Source of the DNA: Pseudomonas rhizoryzae
GTDB lineage: Bacteria > Pseudomonadota > Gammaproteobacteria > Pseudomonadales > Pseudomonadaceae
Assembly: GCF_005250615.1 (NCBI RefSeq)
Contig: NZ_SULM01000012.1
Coordinates: 62,001-126,000 of the forward strand
Reading direction: 5' to 3'
DNA: 64,000 nt
Part shown: positions 31,798-49,340 of the stretch, piece after piece
Layout: the number at the start of each line of letters is the position of its first letter
Position numbering within the stretch: the first letter of the stretch is position 1
Program-made: the position numbers and the translations under genes
Notes under the pieces: generated by a model
Told to the model about the DNA's origin: nothing
Seen by the model: only the letters and a program-made list of their open reading frames with translations
Databases searched by the model: none

Positions 31798-32754
31798 TCA
31801 AGTGTCGCAAATGGTCTCGCGGATACGCTTTTCCAAGGCCTCTATATCCGGCATCTGCTCCAGAATCAGCTCCAGCCGGTTATCGCGGCGCCAGAGGGTT
31901 GGCTCCCAGTCCCCGGGATGCGCCAGACCGTTGTAGGCCTGCCAGCCATCTATCAGCTGCAAGCACGCCTTGAGTCGAACGAGACCCGGCAGCTCTGCCA
32001 ACACCGCCAATAGCGCCGGTCCGTCGAAGCGGTGACCGGGATGCCAACGCCAGCCAAGGGCATGATGCCCCTCCTGGGTATGACAGAAACGTAGCGGGCG
32101 ATTGGGCAGCAAGAGCTCACGCGGTGTGCTATCCGCTGGTAGCTCGCCTAGCGTCCCTGCAAGGCCCTCGGCGGGAGTTGCCTGCGGCAGGTGTTCCAAC
32201 GTGATCCGTCCCTGCTCGGTCCAATACAGAGGCCTGGTCTGCAGAGCTGGGGGTAGCATCGAGCGGTCCAGCCCCTGGCTCTTGTTGAGCACGATAAGTC
32301 CAGCCTGTTCCAGCGCCTCCTGCTGAGCCTCTGGCAGGGGCTGCCCTTCGAGCAAGTGCTGGGCGTCCACTACCCAGACCAGTGGTTGCAGGGAAAGCAC
32401 CCCCACCCAGGGCGATGTCTGAAGCTGTCGATAGAGACTGGCGGGATGGCCGAGCCCGGACGGTTCGATGAACAACCGCTGAGGCCGCGCCCGCCTGAGT
32501 AGTCGCGTCAAGGCCACCTGCAGGGGTACGCCCTGGACACAGCACAGGCAGCCTCCGGGCACCTCGGCGATACTCAGCCCTTCGTCGTCCTGGGTCATCA
32601 GCGCCGCATCGATACCGACCTGGCCGAATTCGTTGACCAGAATCGCCCATCGTTCAGCGCCAGGCCGCTGGGCAAACAACTGGCGGATCAGCGTCGTCTT
32701 GCCAGCGCCCAGAGGACCGGCGATCACATGAGTCTTGATATCGGCTAGGCGCAT
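31798..32754 (-). CDS. CobW/YjiA-family GTPase (putative metallochaperone)
   Basis: A 318-residue G3E GTPase. The Walker A loop is GPLGAGKTTLIRQL at about residues 14-27, the metal-binding CxCC motif appears as GGCLCC near 68, and the rest carries the COG0523 C-terminal domain. Family members insert or allocate zinc, nickel or cobalt to client proteins; the metal here is not predictable. Corresponds in place to PA5532 upstream of tonB1. No Zur box was recognised upstream by eye. Confidence 0.9.
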   Translation of the reverse strand: MRLADIKTHVIAGPLGAGKTTLIRQLFAQRPGAERWAILVNEFGQVGIDAALMTQDDEGLSIAEVPGGCLCCVQGVPLQVALTRLLRRARPQRLFIEPSGLGHPASLYRQLQTSPWVGVLSLQPLVWVVDAQHLLEGQPLPEAQQEALEQAGLIVLNKSQGLDRSMLPPALQTRPLYWTEQGRITLEHLPQATPAEGLAGTLGELPADSTPRELLLPNRPLRFCHTQEGHHALGWRWHPGHRFDGPALLAVLAELPGLVRLKACLQLIDGWQAYNGLAHPGDWEPTLWRRDNRLELILEQMPDIEALEKRIRETICDT

Positions 32755-32803
32755 GGCGAGAGGTCGAATGCTAGAGTGGCGTTTTTACGAGAGGTTGGCT
32801 GGA

Positions 32804-33154
32804 ATGCGGCGATTGTTGATCCCTCTGCTGCTGTTGCCCTCACTGGCGCTCGCCGACGCCTGCGTAATCCGCAGCCGCCAGGGCAGTGTGGACGTGCAGA
32901 TCTGCCAGAGCAATATCGACATCCCCGCCAAGCTATTCCACGAGGGCTTCTGCCAGCCCCAGCTCAAGGATCAACAAACCGAGGTGCACTTCGTCGAGCG
33001 CTGCCCGGTCGGTGAGATCGGTATCTGCCAGGGTGCGCGCTCACCGGGCGTACCCTATCGCCAGGATATCCACTACTACGGAGTACCCGGGGACGGCCGC
33101 TTTCTCGCCGTAGCCTGCGCCCAGCAGAATCAGGGTACCTGGCGGGTACCCTGA
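32804..33154 (+). CDS. Small secreted cysteine-containing protein
   Basis: A 116-residue protein with a signal peptide (MRRLLIPLLLLPSLALADA, cut near residue 18) and a mature part containing six cysteines, likely forming disulfides in the periplasm. I do not know its function; it corresponds by position to PA5533 in P. aeruginosa. The ATG at 32804 is preceded by a GAGG site. It diverges from the CobW-like gene. Immediately after the stop lies a ParB-site palindrome. Confidence 0.8.
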   Translation: MRRLLIPLLLLPSLALADACVIRSRQGSVDVQICQSNIDIPAKLFHEGFCQPQLKDQQTEVHFVERCPVGEIGICQGARSPGVPYRQDIHYYGVPGDGRFLAVACAQQNQGTWRVP

Positions 33155-33170
33155 AGTTCCACGTGGAACC
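33155..33170. promoter_or_regulatory. parS site (ParB binding)
   Basis: The 14-bp core GTTCCACGTGGAAC (33156-33169) matches the Pseudomonas parS consensus TGTTCCACGTGGAACA at 14 of 16 positions. It lies between the small secreted protein and the glmS stop, within 21 kb of dnaA, which is where parS sites cluster. Confidence 0.75.
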
Positions 33171-33172
33171 TG

Positions 33173-35008
<1,836 letters not shown>

Positions 35009-35029
35009 GCTTACCTCCCGTTGCCGGTT

Positions 35030-35088
35030 TTATCCACAGCCGTCATGCGAGACGCCCTGTGGATGACCTGATTGTCTAGTTGTCCACA
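35030..35088. other. DnaA-box cluster between glmR and glmS
   Basis: TTATCCACA (35030-35038, consensus), TGTGGATGA (35058-35066, one mismatch to the complement) and TTGTCCACA (35080-35088, one mismatch, at the very end of glmR) lie in and beside a 67-base gap. Three boxes this close are unlikely by chance in a GC-rich genome. Confidence 0.55.
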
Positions 35089-35846
35089 GCGGCACGCACG
35101 ACCTGCACGCCGCGCCTTTCGATTGCTTGCGCCGCCTCGGGCGACAGCCGCTCGTCAGTGATCAAGACGTCCACCTTTTCCCAAGGTAGTTCCAGATTGG
35201 GAATTCGCCTGCCCAATTTGTCCGCTTCGGCCATGACCACCACCTCGCGCGCCACCTCCGCCATTACCCGCGATAGCGAGAGGTGTTCATTGAAGGTTGT
35301 GGTGCCGCGTTCCGGATCGAGGCCGTCGGCGCCGATGAACAGCTGATCGAAGTCGTAGGATCTGAGCACCTGCTCGGCCACCTGACCCTGGAAGGATTCG
35401 GAATGCGGATCCCAGGTCCCGCCGGTCATCAGCAGCATGGGTTCCTGTTCCAGCTCGCGCAGGGCGGTGGCCACCTGCAGCGAATTGGTCATTACCACCA
35501 GGCCGGGACGACGGTCGAGTTCAGGGATCAGCGCCGCGGTGGTGCTGCCGCAGTCGATGATGATCCGTGCATGTTCGCGCAGCCGCTGGGCCGCGGCCCG
35601 GGCGATGGCCTGCTTGAACGGCGAGGCTTGGGGCGGCGATTCGGCCAGCAACTCCTGGGGCATGGCCACCGCGCCGCCGTAGCGGCGCAGGAGCAAGCCG
35701 TTACGTTCGAGGGCGGCCAAATCCTTGCGGATGGTCACCTCGGACGTCTCCAGCTGCCGTGCCAGCTCATCGACGCTCACTTCACCCGACTCCTGCAGCC
35801 GGGCAAGGATGGCGTGACGACGCTGAGCGGTATTGCGACGGGTCAT
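35076..35846 (-). CDS. glmR: DeoR-family regulator of amino-sugar synthesis (GlmR)
   Basis: A 256-residue DeoR-type regulator. The helix-turn-helix covers VSVDELARQLETSEVTIRKDLAALERNG at about residues 24-52. The C-terminal DeoR sensor domain has ARIIIDCGSTTAALIPEL and GADGLDPERGTTTFNEHL, the sugar-phosphate-binding segments. It sits between glmU and glmS and corresponds to PA5550. It probably responds to an amino-sugar phosphate and tunes glmS. Confidence 0.92.
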   Translation of the reverse strand: MTRRNTAQRRHAILARLQESGEVSVDELARQLETSEVTIRKDLAALERNGLLLRRYGGAVAMPQELLAESPPQASPFKQAIARAAAQRLREHARIIIDCGSTTAALIPELDRRPGLVVMTNSLQVATALRELEQEPMLLMTGGTWDPHSESFQGQVAEQVLRSYDFDQLFIGADGLDPERGTTTFNEHLSLSRVMAEVAREVVVMAEADKLGRRIPNLELPWEKVDVLITDERLSPEAAQAIERRGVQVVRAAVDN

Positions 35847-35900
35847 AAATTTCGATTCGAAAGATAATGGATCGAATCAAAACCTAATCACCGTTGGACG

Positions 35901-37268
35901 TCAAGCCTTGGGTGCCTTTTTCGGTCGCTGCCAGCCATCTTTGTTGACCTGGCGCGCCCGGCCCAGTGCCAGGGTATCGGCCGGTACATCGGCAGTGATG
36001 ACCGAGCCTGCCGCCGTGGTGGAACCGGCGCCGAGGGTAACCGGCGCCACCAGGGAGCTGTTGGAACCCACGAAGACGTCCGCGCCGATTTCGGTTCGAA
36101 ACTTATTGGCCCCGTCATAGTTACAGGTGATAGTACCCGCGCCTATGTTGCTGCCCGCGCCGATACTGGCATCGCCCAGGTAGGTGAGATGGCCAGCCTT
36201 GGCGCCGTCCTGCAGCTGAGCATTCTTCAGTTCGACGAAGTTGCCGACATGGGCTTTAACGCCCAATTCGCTGCCGGGACGCAGCCGGGCGAAGGGACCG
36301 ACATCGGCGCCCTCCCCGACCACGGCGCCGTCCAAATGGCTGTTGGCCTTGATGATGGCGCCACGCTTGAGCACGCTGTCCTTGATCACGCAATTCGGAC
36401 CAATGCTCACCCCATCCTCCAGCACTACCTTACCTTCGAGGATGACATTGATGTCGATGGAGACGTCACGGCCAGCCTCGACCTGGCCACGCTGGTCGAA
36501 GCGCAGGGGATCCAGTAGGGTCACGCCCTGCAGCATCAGGCGCTCGGCGGCGCGCTGCTGGAAGTGCCGCTCAAGCTGGGCCAGTTGCCGGCGATCGTTG
36601 GCGCCCTGTACTTCCATGGCGTCCGCCGGCTGGCTGGTGGCGATGGTCAGGCCGTCCGCCACCGCCAGGGCGATGACGTCGGTCAGGTAGTACTCGCCCT
36701 GGGCGTTGCTGTTGGACAGTCGTCCCAGCCAGTCCGCCAGCCGCCGGCCGGGTACCGCGAGGATGCCGGTGTTGCCTTCGCGAATGGCGCGCTGGGCGTC
36801 GTTGGCGTCCTTGTGCTCGACGATGGCGGTCACCTGCCCCTGGTCATCGCGCAGGATGCGGCCATAGCCGGTGGGATCGTCCAGCTCCACGGTGAGCAGC
36901 GCCAGGTGGCTGTCATCCACCTGCCGCAGCAGGCGCTGCAGGGTCTCGGTCTGGATCAGCGGCACGTCGCCATAGAGGATCAGCACCCGCTCCGCCGTCA
37001 GCGCCGGCGCTGCCTGGGCCACGGCGTGGCCGGTACCGAGCTGCTCGGCCTGGACCACGAAACTCACATCGTCGGCGGCCAGCTGGCTGCGGACCTGGTC
37101 GGCACCATGGCCGATGACGACGTGGATACCGGCCGGCTGCAATTCGCGGGCGCGGTCGAGGACATGCCCCAGCATGCTACGACCGGCCACGGGATGCAGC
37201 ACCTTGGGTAGAGCGGATCTCATGCGGGTGCCCTGGCCAGCAGCCAGGATGACGATTTCCAGGGACAT
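35901..37268 (-). CDS. glmU: Bifunctional UDP-GlcNAc pyrophosphorylase/GlcN-1-P acetyltransferase (GlmU)
   Basis: A 455-residue bifunctional enzyme that makes UDP-GlcNAc. The N-terminal uridyltransferase starts [23 protein letters not shown] (residues 6-28). The C-terminal left-handed beta-helix acetyltransferase starts near residue 250 and shows hexapeptide repeats ([26 protein letters not shown], then [20 protein letters not shown]). First gene of the glmU-glmR-glmS unit; separated from atpC by a terminator. Confidence 0.97.
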   Translation of the reverse strand: MSLEIVILAAGQGTRMRSALPKVLHPVAGRSMLGHVLDRARELQPAGIHVVIGHGADQVRSQLAADDVSFVVQAEQLGTGHAVAQAAPALTAERVLILYGDVPLIQTETLQRLLRQVDDSHLALLTVELDDPTGYGRILRDDQGQVTAIVEHKDANDAQRAIREGNTGILAVPGRRLADWLGRLSNSNAQGEYYLTDVIALAVADGLTIATSQPADAMEVQGANDRRQLAQLERHFQQRAAERLMLQGVTLLDPLRFDQRGQVEAGRDVSIDINVILEGKVVLEDGVSIGPNCVIKDSVLKRGAIIKANSHLDGAVVGEGADVGPFARLRPGSELGVKAHVGNFVELKNAQLQDGAKAGHLTYLGDASIGAGSNIGAGTITCNYDGANKFRTEIGADVFVGSNSSLVAPVTLGAGSTTAAGSVITADVPADTLALGRARQVNKDGWQRPKKAPKA

Positions 37269-37370
37269 CGGAACCTCGGAGACAGGAGGAAGAGACGGGG
37301 CTGGAGCGCGGAGGCAACGAAGGCCCTCGCAGTCCGACCTCGCGGAATGGCTCGCACCGCTTTTCGGGCG

Positions 37371-37401
37371 ACAAAAGAAAAGGGTAGCCGAAGCTACCCT
37401 T
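37371..37401 (-). terminator. Terminator after the atp operon
   Basis: AAGGGTAGC, a 4-base loop and GCTACCCTT, followed on the minus strand by TTCTTTTG. Located between atpC and glmU, so it ends the atp transcript. Confidence 0.8.
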
Positions 37402-37424
37402 GTCGTTACAGCCTGACCTTGCGC

Positions 37425-37850
37425 TTAGCGCTTGGCCTGCCGCTTGAGCTGCTGGATGGTGCGCAGCTGGGCGGCGGCTTCGGCGAGCTGAGTGGCGGCA
37501 GCGGTATAGTCGAACTCCGTGCCCTTGTCGCTCAGTGCTGCCTCGGCGCGCTGCTTGGCTTCCAGAGCGGCAGCTTCGTCGATGTCAGCGGCGCGGCTGG
37601 CGGTATCGGCCAGCACTTCGACGACATTCGGCTGCACTTCCAGAAAACCGCCGGAGATGTAGAACACCTCCTCGGCGCCCCCGGCCTTGACCAGGCGGAT
37701 GGGGCCCGGTTTCAGATCGGTGAGCAGCGGCGCATGGCCCGGGGCGATACCCAGATCACCCAGGTGGCCGTGGGCGATGATCATCTCCACCGCGCCGGAG
37801 AAGATTTCCCCTTCCGCGCTGACGATGTCGCATTGGACTGTCTTGGCCAT
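37425..37850 (-). CDS. atpC: ATP synthase epsilon subunit
   Basis: A 141-residue F1 epsilon subunit, the rotor-stalk protein that also inhibits ATP hydrolysis. The N-terminal beta-sandwich ([40 protein letters not shown]) and a C-terminal Ala/Glu-rich two-helix region are visible. Last gene of the atp operon, 38 bases after atpD. Confidence 0.97.
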   Translation of the reverse strand: MAKTVQCDIVSAEGEIFSGAVEMIIAHGHLGDLGIAPGHAPLLTDLKPGPIRLVKAGGAEEVFYISGGFLEVQPNVVEVLADTASRAADIDEAAALEAKQRAEAALSDKGTEFDYTAAATQLAEAAAQLRTIQQLKRQAKR

Positions 37851-37888
37851 AGCGTGCCTCTAAGAGCGCCCGTCGCCGGGCGCGGCAG

Positions 37889-39283
<1,395 letters not shown>

Positions 39284-39295
39284 TTAAGCTGTCCG

Positions 39296-40159
39296 TCAGA
39301 CCGCGGCGGCGCCGCCGACGATTTCCGAAATTTCTTGGGTGATCGCAGCCTGGCGAGCCTTGTTGTAGACCAGCTGCAGCTCCTTGATGAGATCGCCGGC
39401 GTTGTCGGTGGCGTTCTTCATCGCGATCATCCGCGCGGCCTGTTCGCTGGCAGCGTTCTCGACCACGGCCTGGTACACCTGGGATTCCACGTAGCGCACC
39501 AGCAGACCGTCGAGCAGGGTCTTGGCGTCGGGCTCGTAGAGGTAGTCCCAATGCTTGCCTTGCAGCTCACCGCCCTCGGTCGCAACCAGCGGAACCAGCT
39601 GCTGGATGGTCGGCTTCTGGGTCATGGTGTTGACGAAGACGTTGGATACCACGTACAGACGGTCGATACGGCCGTCCAGGTAGGCATCCAGCATCACCTT
39701 GATGCTGCCGATCAAATCGCCGATCGCCGGGGCTTCGCCGAGGTGGCTGATGGCCGCGACCACGTTGCCGCCGAAGCTACGGAAGAAGGAGGCACCCTTG
39801 GCCCCGATCACCGCCAGATCGATTTCCACACCCTTGCCGCGCTGGTCGCTCATGTCGCGGACCAGAGCCTTGAACAGGTTAGTGTTCAGACCACCGGCCA
39901 GACCCCGATCGGAGCTGACCACGATGTAACCGACGCGCTTGACCTCGCGTTCCACCATGAAGGCATGGCGGTACTCGGGGTTGGCGTTGGCCAGGTGGCC
40001 GATCACAGCGCGGATGCGCTCGGCATAAGGCTTGCTGGCAGCCATGCGGGCCTGAGCCTTACGCATCTTGCTGACCGCAACCTTTTCCATGGCGCTGGTG
40101 ATCTTCTGTGTGCTTTTGATGCTCGCGATCTTGCCGCGAATCTCTTTTGCGCCTGCCAT
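39296..40159 (-). CDS. atpG: ATP synthase gamma subunit
   Basis: A 287-residue central-stalk subunit. Begins with the family signature [22 protein letters not shown] and ends with [14 protein letters not shown], the two antiparallel helices that form the rotating shaft. Between atpA and atpD as usual. Confidence 0.97.
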   Translation of the reverse strand: MAGAKEIRGKIASIKSTQKITSAMEKVAVSKMRKAQARMAASKPYAERIRAVIGHLANANPEYRHAFMVEREVKRVGYIVVSSDRGLAGGLNTNLFKALVRDMSDQRGKGVEIDLAVIGAKGASFFRSFGGNVVAAISHLGEAPAIGDLIGSIKVMLDAYLDGRIDRLYVVSNVFVNTMTQKPTIQQLVPLVATEGGELQGKHWDYLYEPDAKTLLDGLLVRYVESQVYQAVVENAASEQAARMIAMKNATDNAGDLIKELQLVYNKARQAAITQEISEIVGGAAAV

Positions 40160-40207
40160 GTGACACCTATCGGGTTGGCAAACGGGGGCTGGCGCCCCCG
40201 TCGCGGC

Positions 40208-41752
<1,545 letters not shown>

Positions 41753-41770
41753 GCTACTGCCCCTTCAAAC

Positions 41771-42307
41771 TCAAGGTTTCAACGCTTCGGCCAGTTGCGC
41801 GAGCTTGCCGCGAACGGAGCCATCGATTACCAAGTCGCCGGCGCGGATAACCACACCACCGATCAGGCTCGCATCCTCGGATGCATTTAGTCGCACGTGA
41901 CGACCTAGCCTTGCGCTGAGAGCCTTGGCGAGTTTGTCTTGCTGTTCGTCGCTCAGGGCGAAAGCACTGGTGACTTCCGCCTCGATGGATTTTTCCTGCT
42001 CGGCCTTGTACGCCTCGTAGATCTCGGCGATGGCCGGGAACAGGTCGATCCGGTTGTTTTCTGCCACGGTCCGAACGAAGTTCTGGGACTGTGCATCCAG
42101 CTGATCGCCACATACGTCGATGAGCAATCCGGCCTTGGCGTCCGCAGTCAACTGCGGCTGCTGAAGCAGCTGGCGCACGGTCCCATCTTGGGATACCGCG
42201 GCGAGCAATCCGAGCGCGGCCGACCATTGGGTCAGCTGCTGCTGGGACTGTGCGAACTCGAAAGCCGCCTTGGCATAGGGCCGGGCCAGCGTGTTCAGTT
42301 CTGCCAT
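41771..42307 (-). CDS. atpH: ATP synthase delta subunit
   Basis: A 178-residue F1 delta subunit that links the F1 crown to the b-subunit stator. The N-terminal [12 protein letters not shown] and the C-terminal [29 protein letters not shown] are diagnostic. Confidence 0.97.
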   Translation of the reverse strand: MAELNTLARPYAKAAFEFAQSQQQLTQWSAALGLLAAVSQDGTVRQLLQQPQLTADAKAGLLIDVCGDQLDAQSQNFVRTVAENNRIDLFPAIAEIYEAYKAEQEKSIEAEVTSAFALSDEQQDKLAKALSARLGRHVRLNASEDASLIGGVVIRAGDLVIDGSVRGKLAQLAEALKP

Positions 42308-42319
42308 TGGTGGCCTCGC

Positions 42320-42790
42320 TTAGATTTCCGCTGCCAGTCGGTCGACCAACTGGGCATGAGCATTGGCATCAACGGTAGATCCGAGGATCTTCTCGGCACC
42401 GGCCACGGCCAGCACACCGACGCGAGCACGCAGGGCGTCCTTCGCACTGTTGATTTCCTGCTCGATTTCCGCCTGAGCCTGCGCCTTGATCCGGTCGCCT
42501 TCGGCACGGGCCTTGGCCTGTGCGTCCTCGACGATCTGAGCGGCACGCTTGTTGGCTTGCTCGATGATCTCGGCTGCTTGACCCTTGGCTTCGTTCACTT
42601 TCTGGTTGGCTTGCTGCTGTGCCACTTCCAGATCACGAGCCGCGCGGTTGGCAGCGTCAAGGCCATCGGCAATCTTCTTCTCACGCTCACGCAGCGCCGA
42701 GATGATCGGCGGCCACACGTACTTCATGCAGAAGAGCACGAAGATGAAGAAGGCAACGGACTGGCCTATCAGGGTTGCATTAATGTTCAC
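42320..42790 (-). CDS. atpF: ATP synthase b subunit
   Basis: A 156-residue peripheral stalk subunit: an N-terminal membrane helix ([23 protein letters not shown]) followed by a long charged amphipathic helix for dimerisation. It works as a homodimer that holds the stator. Confidence 0.97.
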   Translation of the reverse strand: MNINATLIGQSVAFFIFVLFCMKYVWPPIISALREREKKIADGLDAANRAARDLEVAQQQANQKVNEAKGQAAEIIEQANKRAAQIVEDAQAKARAEGDRIKAQAQAEIEQEINSAKDALRARVGVLAVAGAEKILGSTVDANAHAQLVDRLAAEI

Positions 42791-42845
42791 GCCAACACCT
42801 CGCTCGTTCGTTGTCCATCAGTCCTGCCTACACCCAAGAGGGTGA

Positions 42846-43133
<288 letters not shown>

Positions 43134-43204
43134 TTAAGGTTGAAGCGAAAGAGTTTTCCCAAGTCCCCCGGTGGACGAGGCCCCCCGGGACTCACGGCAG
43201 AACC

Positions 43205-43236
43205 GCCCGCGGACGCTGTCAGCAGCGTCCGCGGGC
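43205..43236 (-). promoter_or_regulatory. 14-bp hairpin in the atpB-atpE intercistronic region
   Basis: GCCCGCGGACGCTG and its exact complement flank a 4-base loop, all GC-rich, seven bases after the atpB stop. There is no T-tract, so it is unlikely to terminate. It could stabilise the upstream or downstream mRNA end, or be a processing site that raises atpE dosage. Confidence 0.55.
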
Positions 43237-43242
43237 CATTCC

Positions 43243-44528
<1,286 letters not shown>

Positions 44529-44602
44529 CGGCTCGAAGTCCTCTGGTGTCGGCTTAATAGTTGTTTTCACTGGCATGCTTTGTGCCGACAAAAAGCGGGC
44601 AA

Positions 44603-44631
44603 AGTATAGGGGCGCGCCAGGGGTGGTTCAA
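44603..44631 (-). promoter_or_regulatory. Sigma-70 promoter of the atp operon
   Basis: On the minus strand TTGAAC (44631-44626), 17 bases, TATACT (44608-44603). The hexamers and spacer are close to ideal. A dyad GGGGTGG and CCACCCC (44620-44626 and 44633-44639) overlaps the -35 and could be a terminator stem for parB or an operator. Confidence 0.75.
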
Positions 44632-44674
44632 GCCACCCCGGACAGATTGCGGCCTATGCTGACAGCCATTTGTG

Positions 44675-45547
44675 TCAGCGAATGTGCGCCAGTACGCCTT
44701 GAAGTTCGTCCAAAGAGGTATAGCGGATCACCAACTGGCCCTTGCCCTTCTCGCCATGGCGAATCTGCACGTTGGCGCCCAAACGCTCGGCCAGACGCTG
44801 CTCCAGGCGGCTGATATCGGGATCCACCACGGGAACCTTTTCGCTGGACTCCGCTCCGCTGAGCCATTGGCGCACCAGGGCCTCGGTCTGACGGACTGTC
44901 AGGCCGCGTGCGACAACGTGCCGCGCCCCTTCGGCCTGGCGTGCCTTCGGCAGACCGAGCAAGGCGCGGGCGTGGCCCATTTCCAGCTCGCCCTTGGCCA
45001 ACAGTTCCTTGGCTTCTTCGGCGAGCGCCAGCAGGCGCAGCAGGTTGGTGACCCCCGAACGCGACTTGCCGACGGCTTCGGCCACCTGGGCCTGGGTCAG
45101 TTCGAATTCGTCCTGCAGCCGTTGCAGGGCCATGGCCTCTTCCAGCGGATTGAGATTCTGCCGCTGGATGTTCTCGATCAGCGCCAGGGCGATGGCCACC
45201 TGGTCGGGTACGTCGCGTACCAGCGCCGGGATATGGTCCAGACCGGCTTGCTGGCTGGCGCGCCAGCGGCGCTCGCCAGCGATGATCTCGTAGCGCCCCT
45301 CACCGATGGCACGCACCACGATGGGCTGCATCAGCCCTTGGGTGCGGATGGAGTTGGCCAGTTCTTCCAGGGCGACCGGATCCATGTGCCGGCGCGGCTG
45401 GTACTTGCCGCGCTGGATGATATCCACCGGCAGCGATTGTAGTTCGCTGACCGGCGCGGCGGCAGCCTGTTCTTGCAGGACCTTGACGCTGGCGCCACCG
45501 AGCAGGGCATCGAGGCCGCGGCCCAGTCCTCGTTTCTTCACAGCCAT
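44675..45547 (-). CDS. parB: Chromosome partitioning protein ParB
   Basis: A 290-residue CTP-dependent DNA clamp that loads at parS sites and organises the origin region for segregation. The N-terminal CTPase fold has the GERRWRASQQAGLDHIPALV box near residue 95. A helix-turn-helix follows (LTQAQVAEAVGKSRSGVTNLLRLLAL), then the C-terminal dimerisation domain. It is cotranscribed with parA. At least one perfect parS palindrome lies in the window. Confidence 0.97.
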   Translation of the reverse strand: MAVKKRGLGRGLDALLGGASVKVLQEQAAAAPVSELQSLPVDIIQRGKYQPRRHMDPVALEELANSIRTQGLMQPIVVRAIGEGRYEIIAGERRWRASQQAGLDHIPALVRDVPDQVAIALALIENIQRQNLNPLEEAMALQRLQDEFELTQAQVAEAVGKSRSGVTNLLRLLALAEEAKELLAKGELEMGHARALLGLPKARQAEGARHVVARGLTVRQTEALVRQWLSGAESSEKVPVVDPDISRLEQRLAERLGANVQIRHGEKGKGQLVIRYTSLDELQGVLAHIR

Positions 45548-45556
45548 GGGAATTCC

Positions 45557-46351
45557 TTAGGCAGTCTTGGCGGTACGAGCCGCCTTGCGCTGACGTTTGA
45601 CCAGCTCACTGGCCAGTTCCAGATAGGCCGCGGCTCCCTTCGAGCTCTTGTCGTAGACCAGCACGGGCATACCGTAGCTAGGGGCTTCGGCCAGGCGGAC
45701 GTTGCGCGGAATGATGGTTTCGTAGAGCTGGTCGCCGAAATGCTGCTTGAGCTGGGCGGCGACGTCGTTGGCCAGGCCGATGCGTGGATCGAACATGGTG
45801 CGCAGCAGGCCTTCGATCTTCAGCTGCGGATTGAGTCGCTGGGCGATGTGCTGGATGCTGCCGATCAAGTCGGTCAGGCCTTCCAGGGCGAAGTACTCGC
45901 ACTGCATGGGAATGATCACGCCATCGGCGGCCACCAGGCCGTTGATGGTCAGCATCGACAGCGACGGCGGGCAATCGATGAGCACGAAGTCGTAGTTGTC
46001 CCGTACCGGCGCCAGGGCGTCGCGCAGACGACTCTCGCGGCCAGGCAGTTCCAGCAGTTCGACCTCTGCGGCGGTGACGTCACGGTTCGAGGGCAGCAAC
46101 TGGTAGCCGCCGTGTTCGGAGAAGTGCATGGCGTCCAGCAGGCCGCAACCGCCGGTGAGCACGTCCAGCACCGAATGCTCCAGGGCGTGCTTGTCCACCC
46201 CGCTGCCCATGGTGGCGTTGCCCTGGGGATCGAGGTCGATCAACAGCACCTTGCGCCGGTTGGTGGCGGCCAGGGAAGCGGCGAGATTGATGCACGTGGT
46301 GGTCTTGCCCACTCCGCCCTTCTGGTTGGCTATCGCGTAAACCTTGGCCAT
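45557..46351 (-). CDS. parA: Chromosome partitioning ATPase ParA (Soj)
   Basis: A 264-residue Walker-type ATPase. The deviant Walker A KGGVGKTT is at residues 11-18. Start chosen at MAKVYAIANQ; an upstream in-frame Met would add 21 residues without family match. Works with ParB to move and space origins. It lies between rsmG and parB on the minus strand. Confidence 0.97.
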   Translation of the reverse strand: MAKVYAIANQKGGVGKTTTCINLAASLAATNRRKVLLIDLDPQGNATMGSGVDKHALEHSVLDVLTGGCGLLDAMHFSEHGGYQLLPSNRDVTAAEVELLELPGRESRLRDALAPVRDNYDFVLIDCPPSLSMLTINGLVAADGVIIPMQCEYFALEGLTDLIGSIQHIAQRLNPQLKIEGLLRTMFDPRIGLANDVAAQLKQHFGDQLYETIIPRNVRLAEAPSYGMPVLVYDKSSKGAAAYLELASELVKRQRKAARTAKTA

Positions 46352-46359
46352 GTACCGCC

Positions 46360-47003
46360 TTACCCCTCTCCATTCGTGCGGCGCAGTATCAGCAAGTGCC
46401 GCTGGCCTTGGCAACCGGGAACCGCGAGGACGTGCGCCGCCGCAACCCGGAAGTCAGCTGGTAGCTTGGCCAGTTCGTCGTCGGGGTGCAGCCCCTTCAT
46501 CGCCAGCCATTGTGTGTGGTCGTCGCCCAGGTGCCGCGTCCAGTTGGCGAAGTCGTCGATGGCGCTGAACGCCCGCGAGACGATGCCGGTGAAGGGCGCG
46601 TTGGGTTGGAAGGCCTCGACGCGGGCGTGGACCACCTCGAGATTGGCCAGCCCGAGTTCGATCTTGGCCTGGGTCAGGAAGCGGGTCTTCTTGCCGTTGC
46701 TGTCGAGCAGGGTGAAGCGCGACTGCGGAAAGAGAATCGCCAAGGGAATGCCCGGCATACCGCCGCCGCTGCCCACGTCCAGCCAATTCCCCTCGGTCAC
46801 ATGGGGAACGATGCTGAGACTGTCGAGCAGGTGTCGCGAGACCATTTCGTCGGGATCGCGCACGGCGGTGAGGTTGTAGGCCTTGTTCCACTTGACCAGC
46901 AGGTCCAGGTAGCCCAGCAGACGCTCTTCCACGGCGGCGGAGAGCGCCACGCCCAGGGCCTCGGCGCCCTGGCGCAGTTCTTTGGCTTGGATCGCGCTGG
47001 CCA

Positions 47004-47004
<1 letters not shown>
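46360..47004 (-). CDS. rsmG: 16S rRNA G527 methyltransferase RsmG (GidB)
   Basis: A 214-residue SAM-dependent enzyme methylating N7 of G527 in 16S rRNA. The SAM-binding motif is [20 protein letters not shown] near residue 70, and the fold is Rossmann-like. The stop of mnmG overlaps its start by about one base. Changes in this gene can alter streptomycin sensitivity in other bacteria. Confidence 0.96.
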
Positions 47005-48899
<1,895 letters not shown>

Positions 48900-49340
48900 G
48901 CACCTCGTGCCTGTTGGCAGGAATTCAAAGGAAAGCCGGCAAGTATAAGGCTTGGACCTGGCTTGCAGAAGGGGCTCTGGCCAAAAAATGACCAGTCGGC
49001 AGCGGAGACACCCAATATAAACAATAGGGAAGAAATGTTTAAAAGGACTGATATAGAGCTTATGTATATGCAGGCCCTTCGCTGTGGATAAGCTTATGCA
49101 GCCCTCGTCAGCGCTGGACTGGGGACAACTTGAACCTGGTGTGTGTCCTGTGCTGTGGATGAATACAAGCTCTCAGCATCCTGTGGAGCCTTTACTGGCT
49201 TATCCACAGCGGCAGCCATGAACCGGTCATGCACCGATTTATGGGCAGACCTCAGGCAGGGTTATCAACAGAGCTCTGGAAGGGAGGGATGAGGATAGAC
49301 AAGGCCTGCGTTGCACAGGCCTGGAACAGCAGACAGGAGA
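48900..49340. other. DnaA-box cluster with AT-rich segment between mnmG and mnmE
   Basis: A 441-base gap with at least four DnaA boxes or near-boxes: TGTGGATAA (49083-49091), TGTGGATGA (49154-49162), TTATCCACA (49200-49208) and TTATCAACA (49262-49270). An AT-rich stretch lies beside them (about 49010-49075). I see no gene in it. It may be an origin-related or DnaA-titration region, and the mnmG promoter (TATACT at 48947-48942, minus strand) is at its left edge. Confidence 0.6.
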
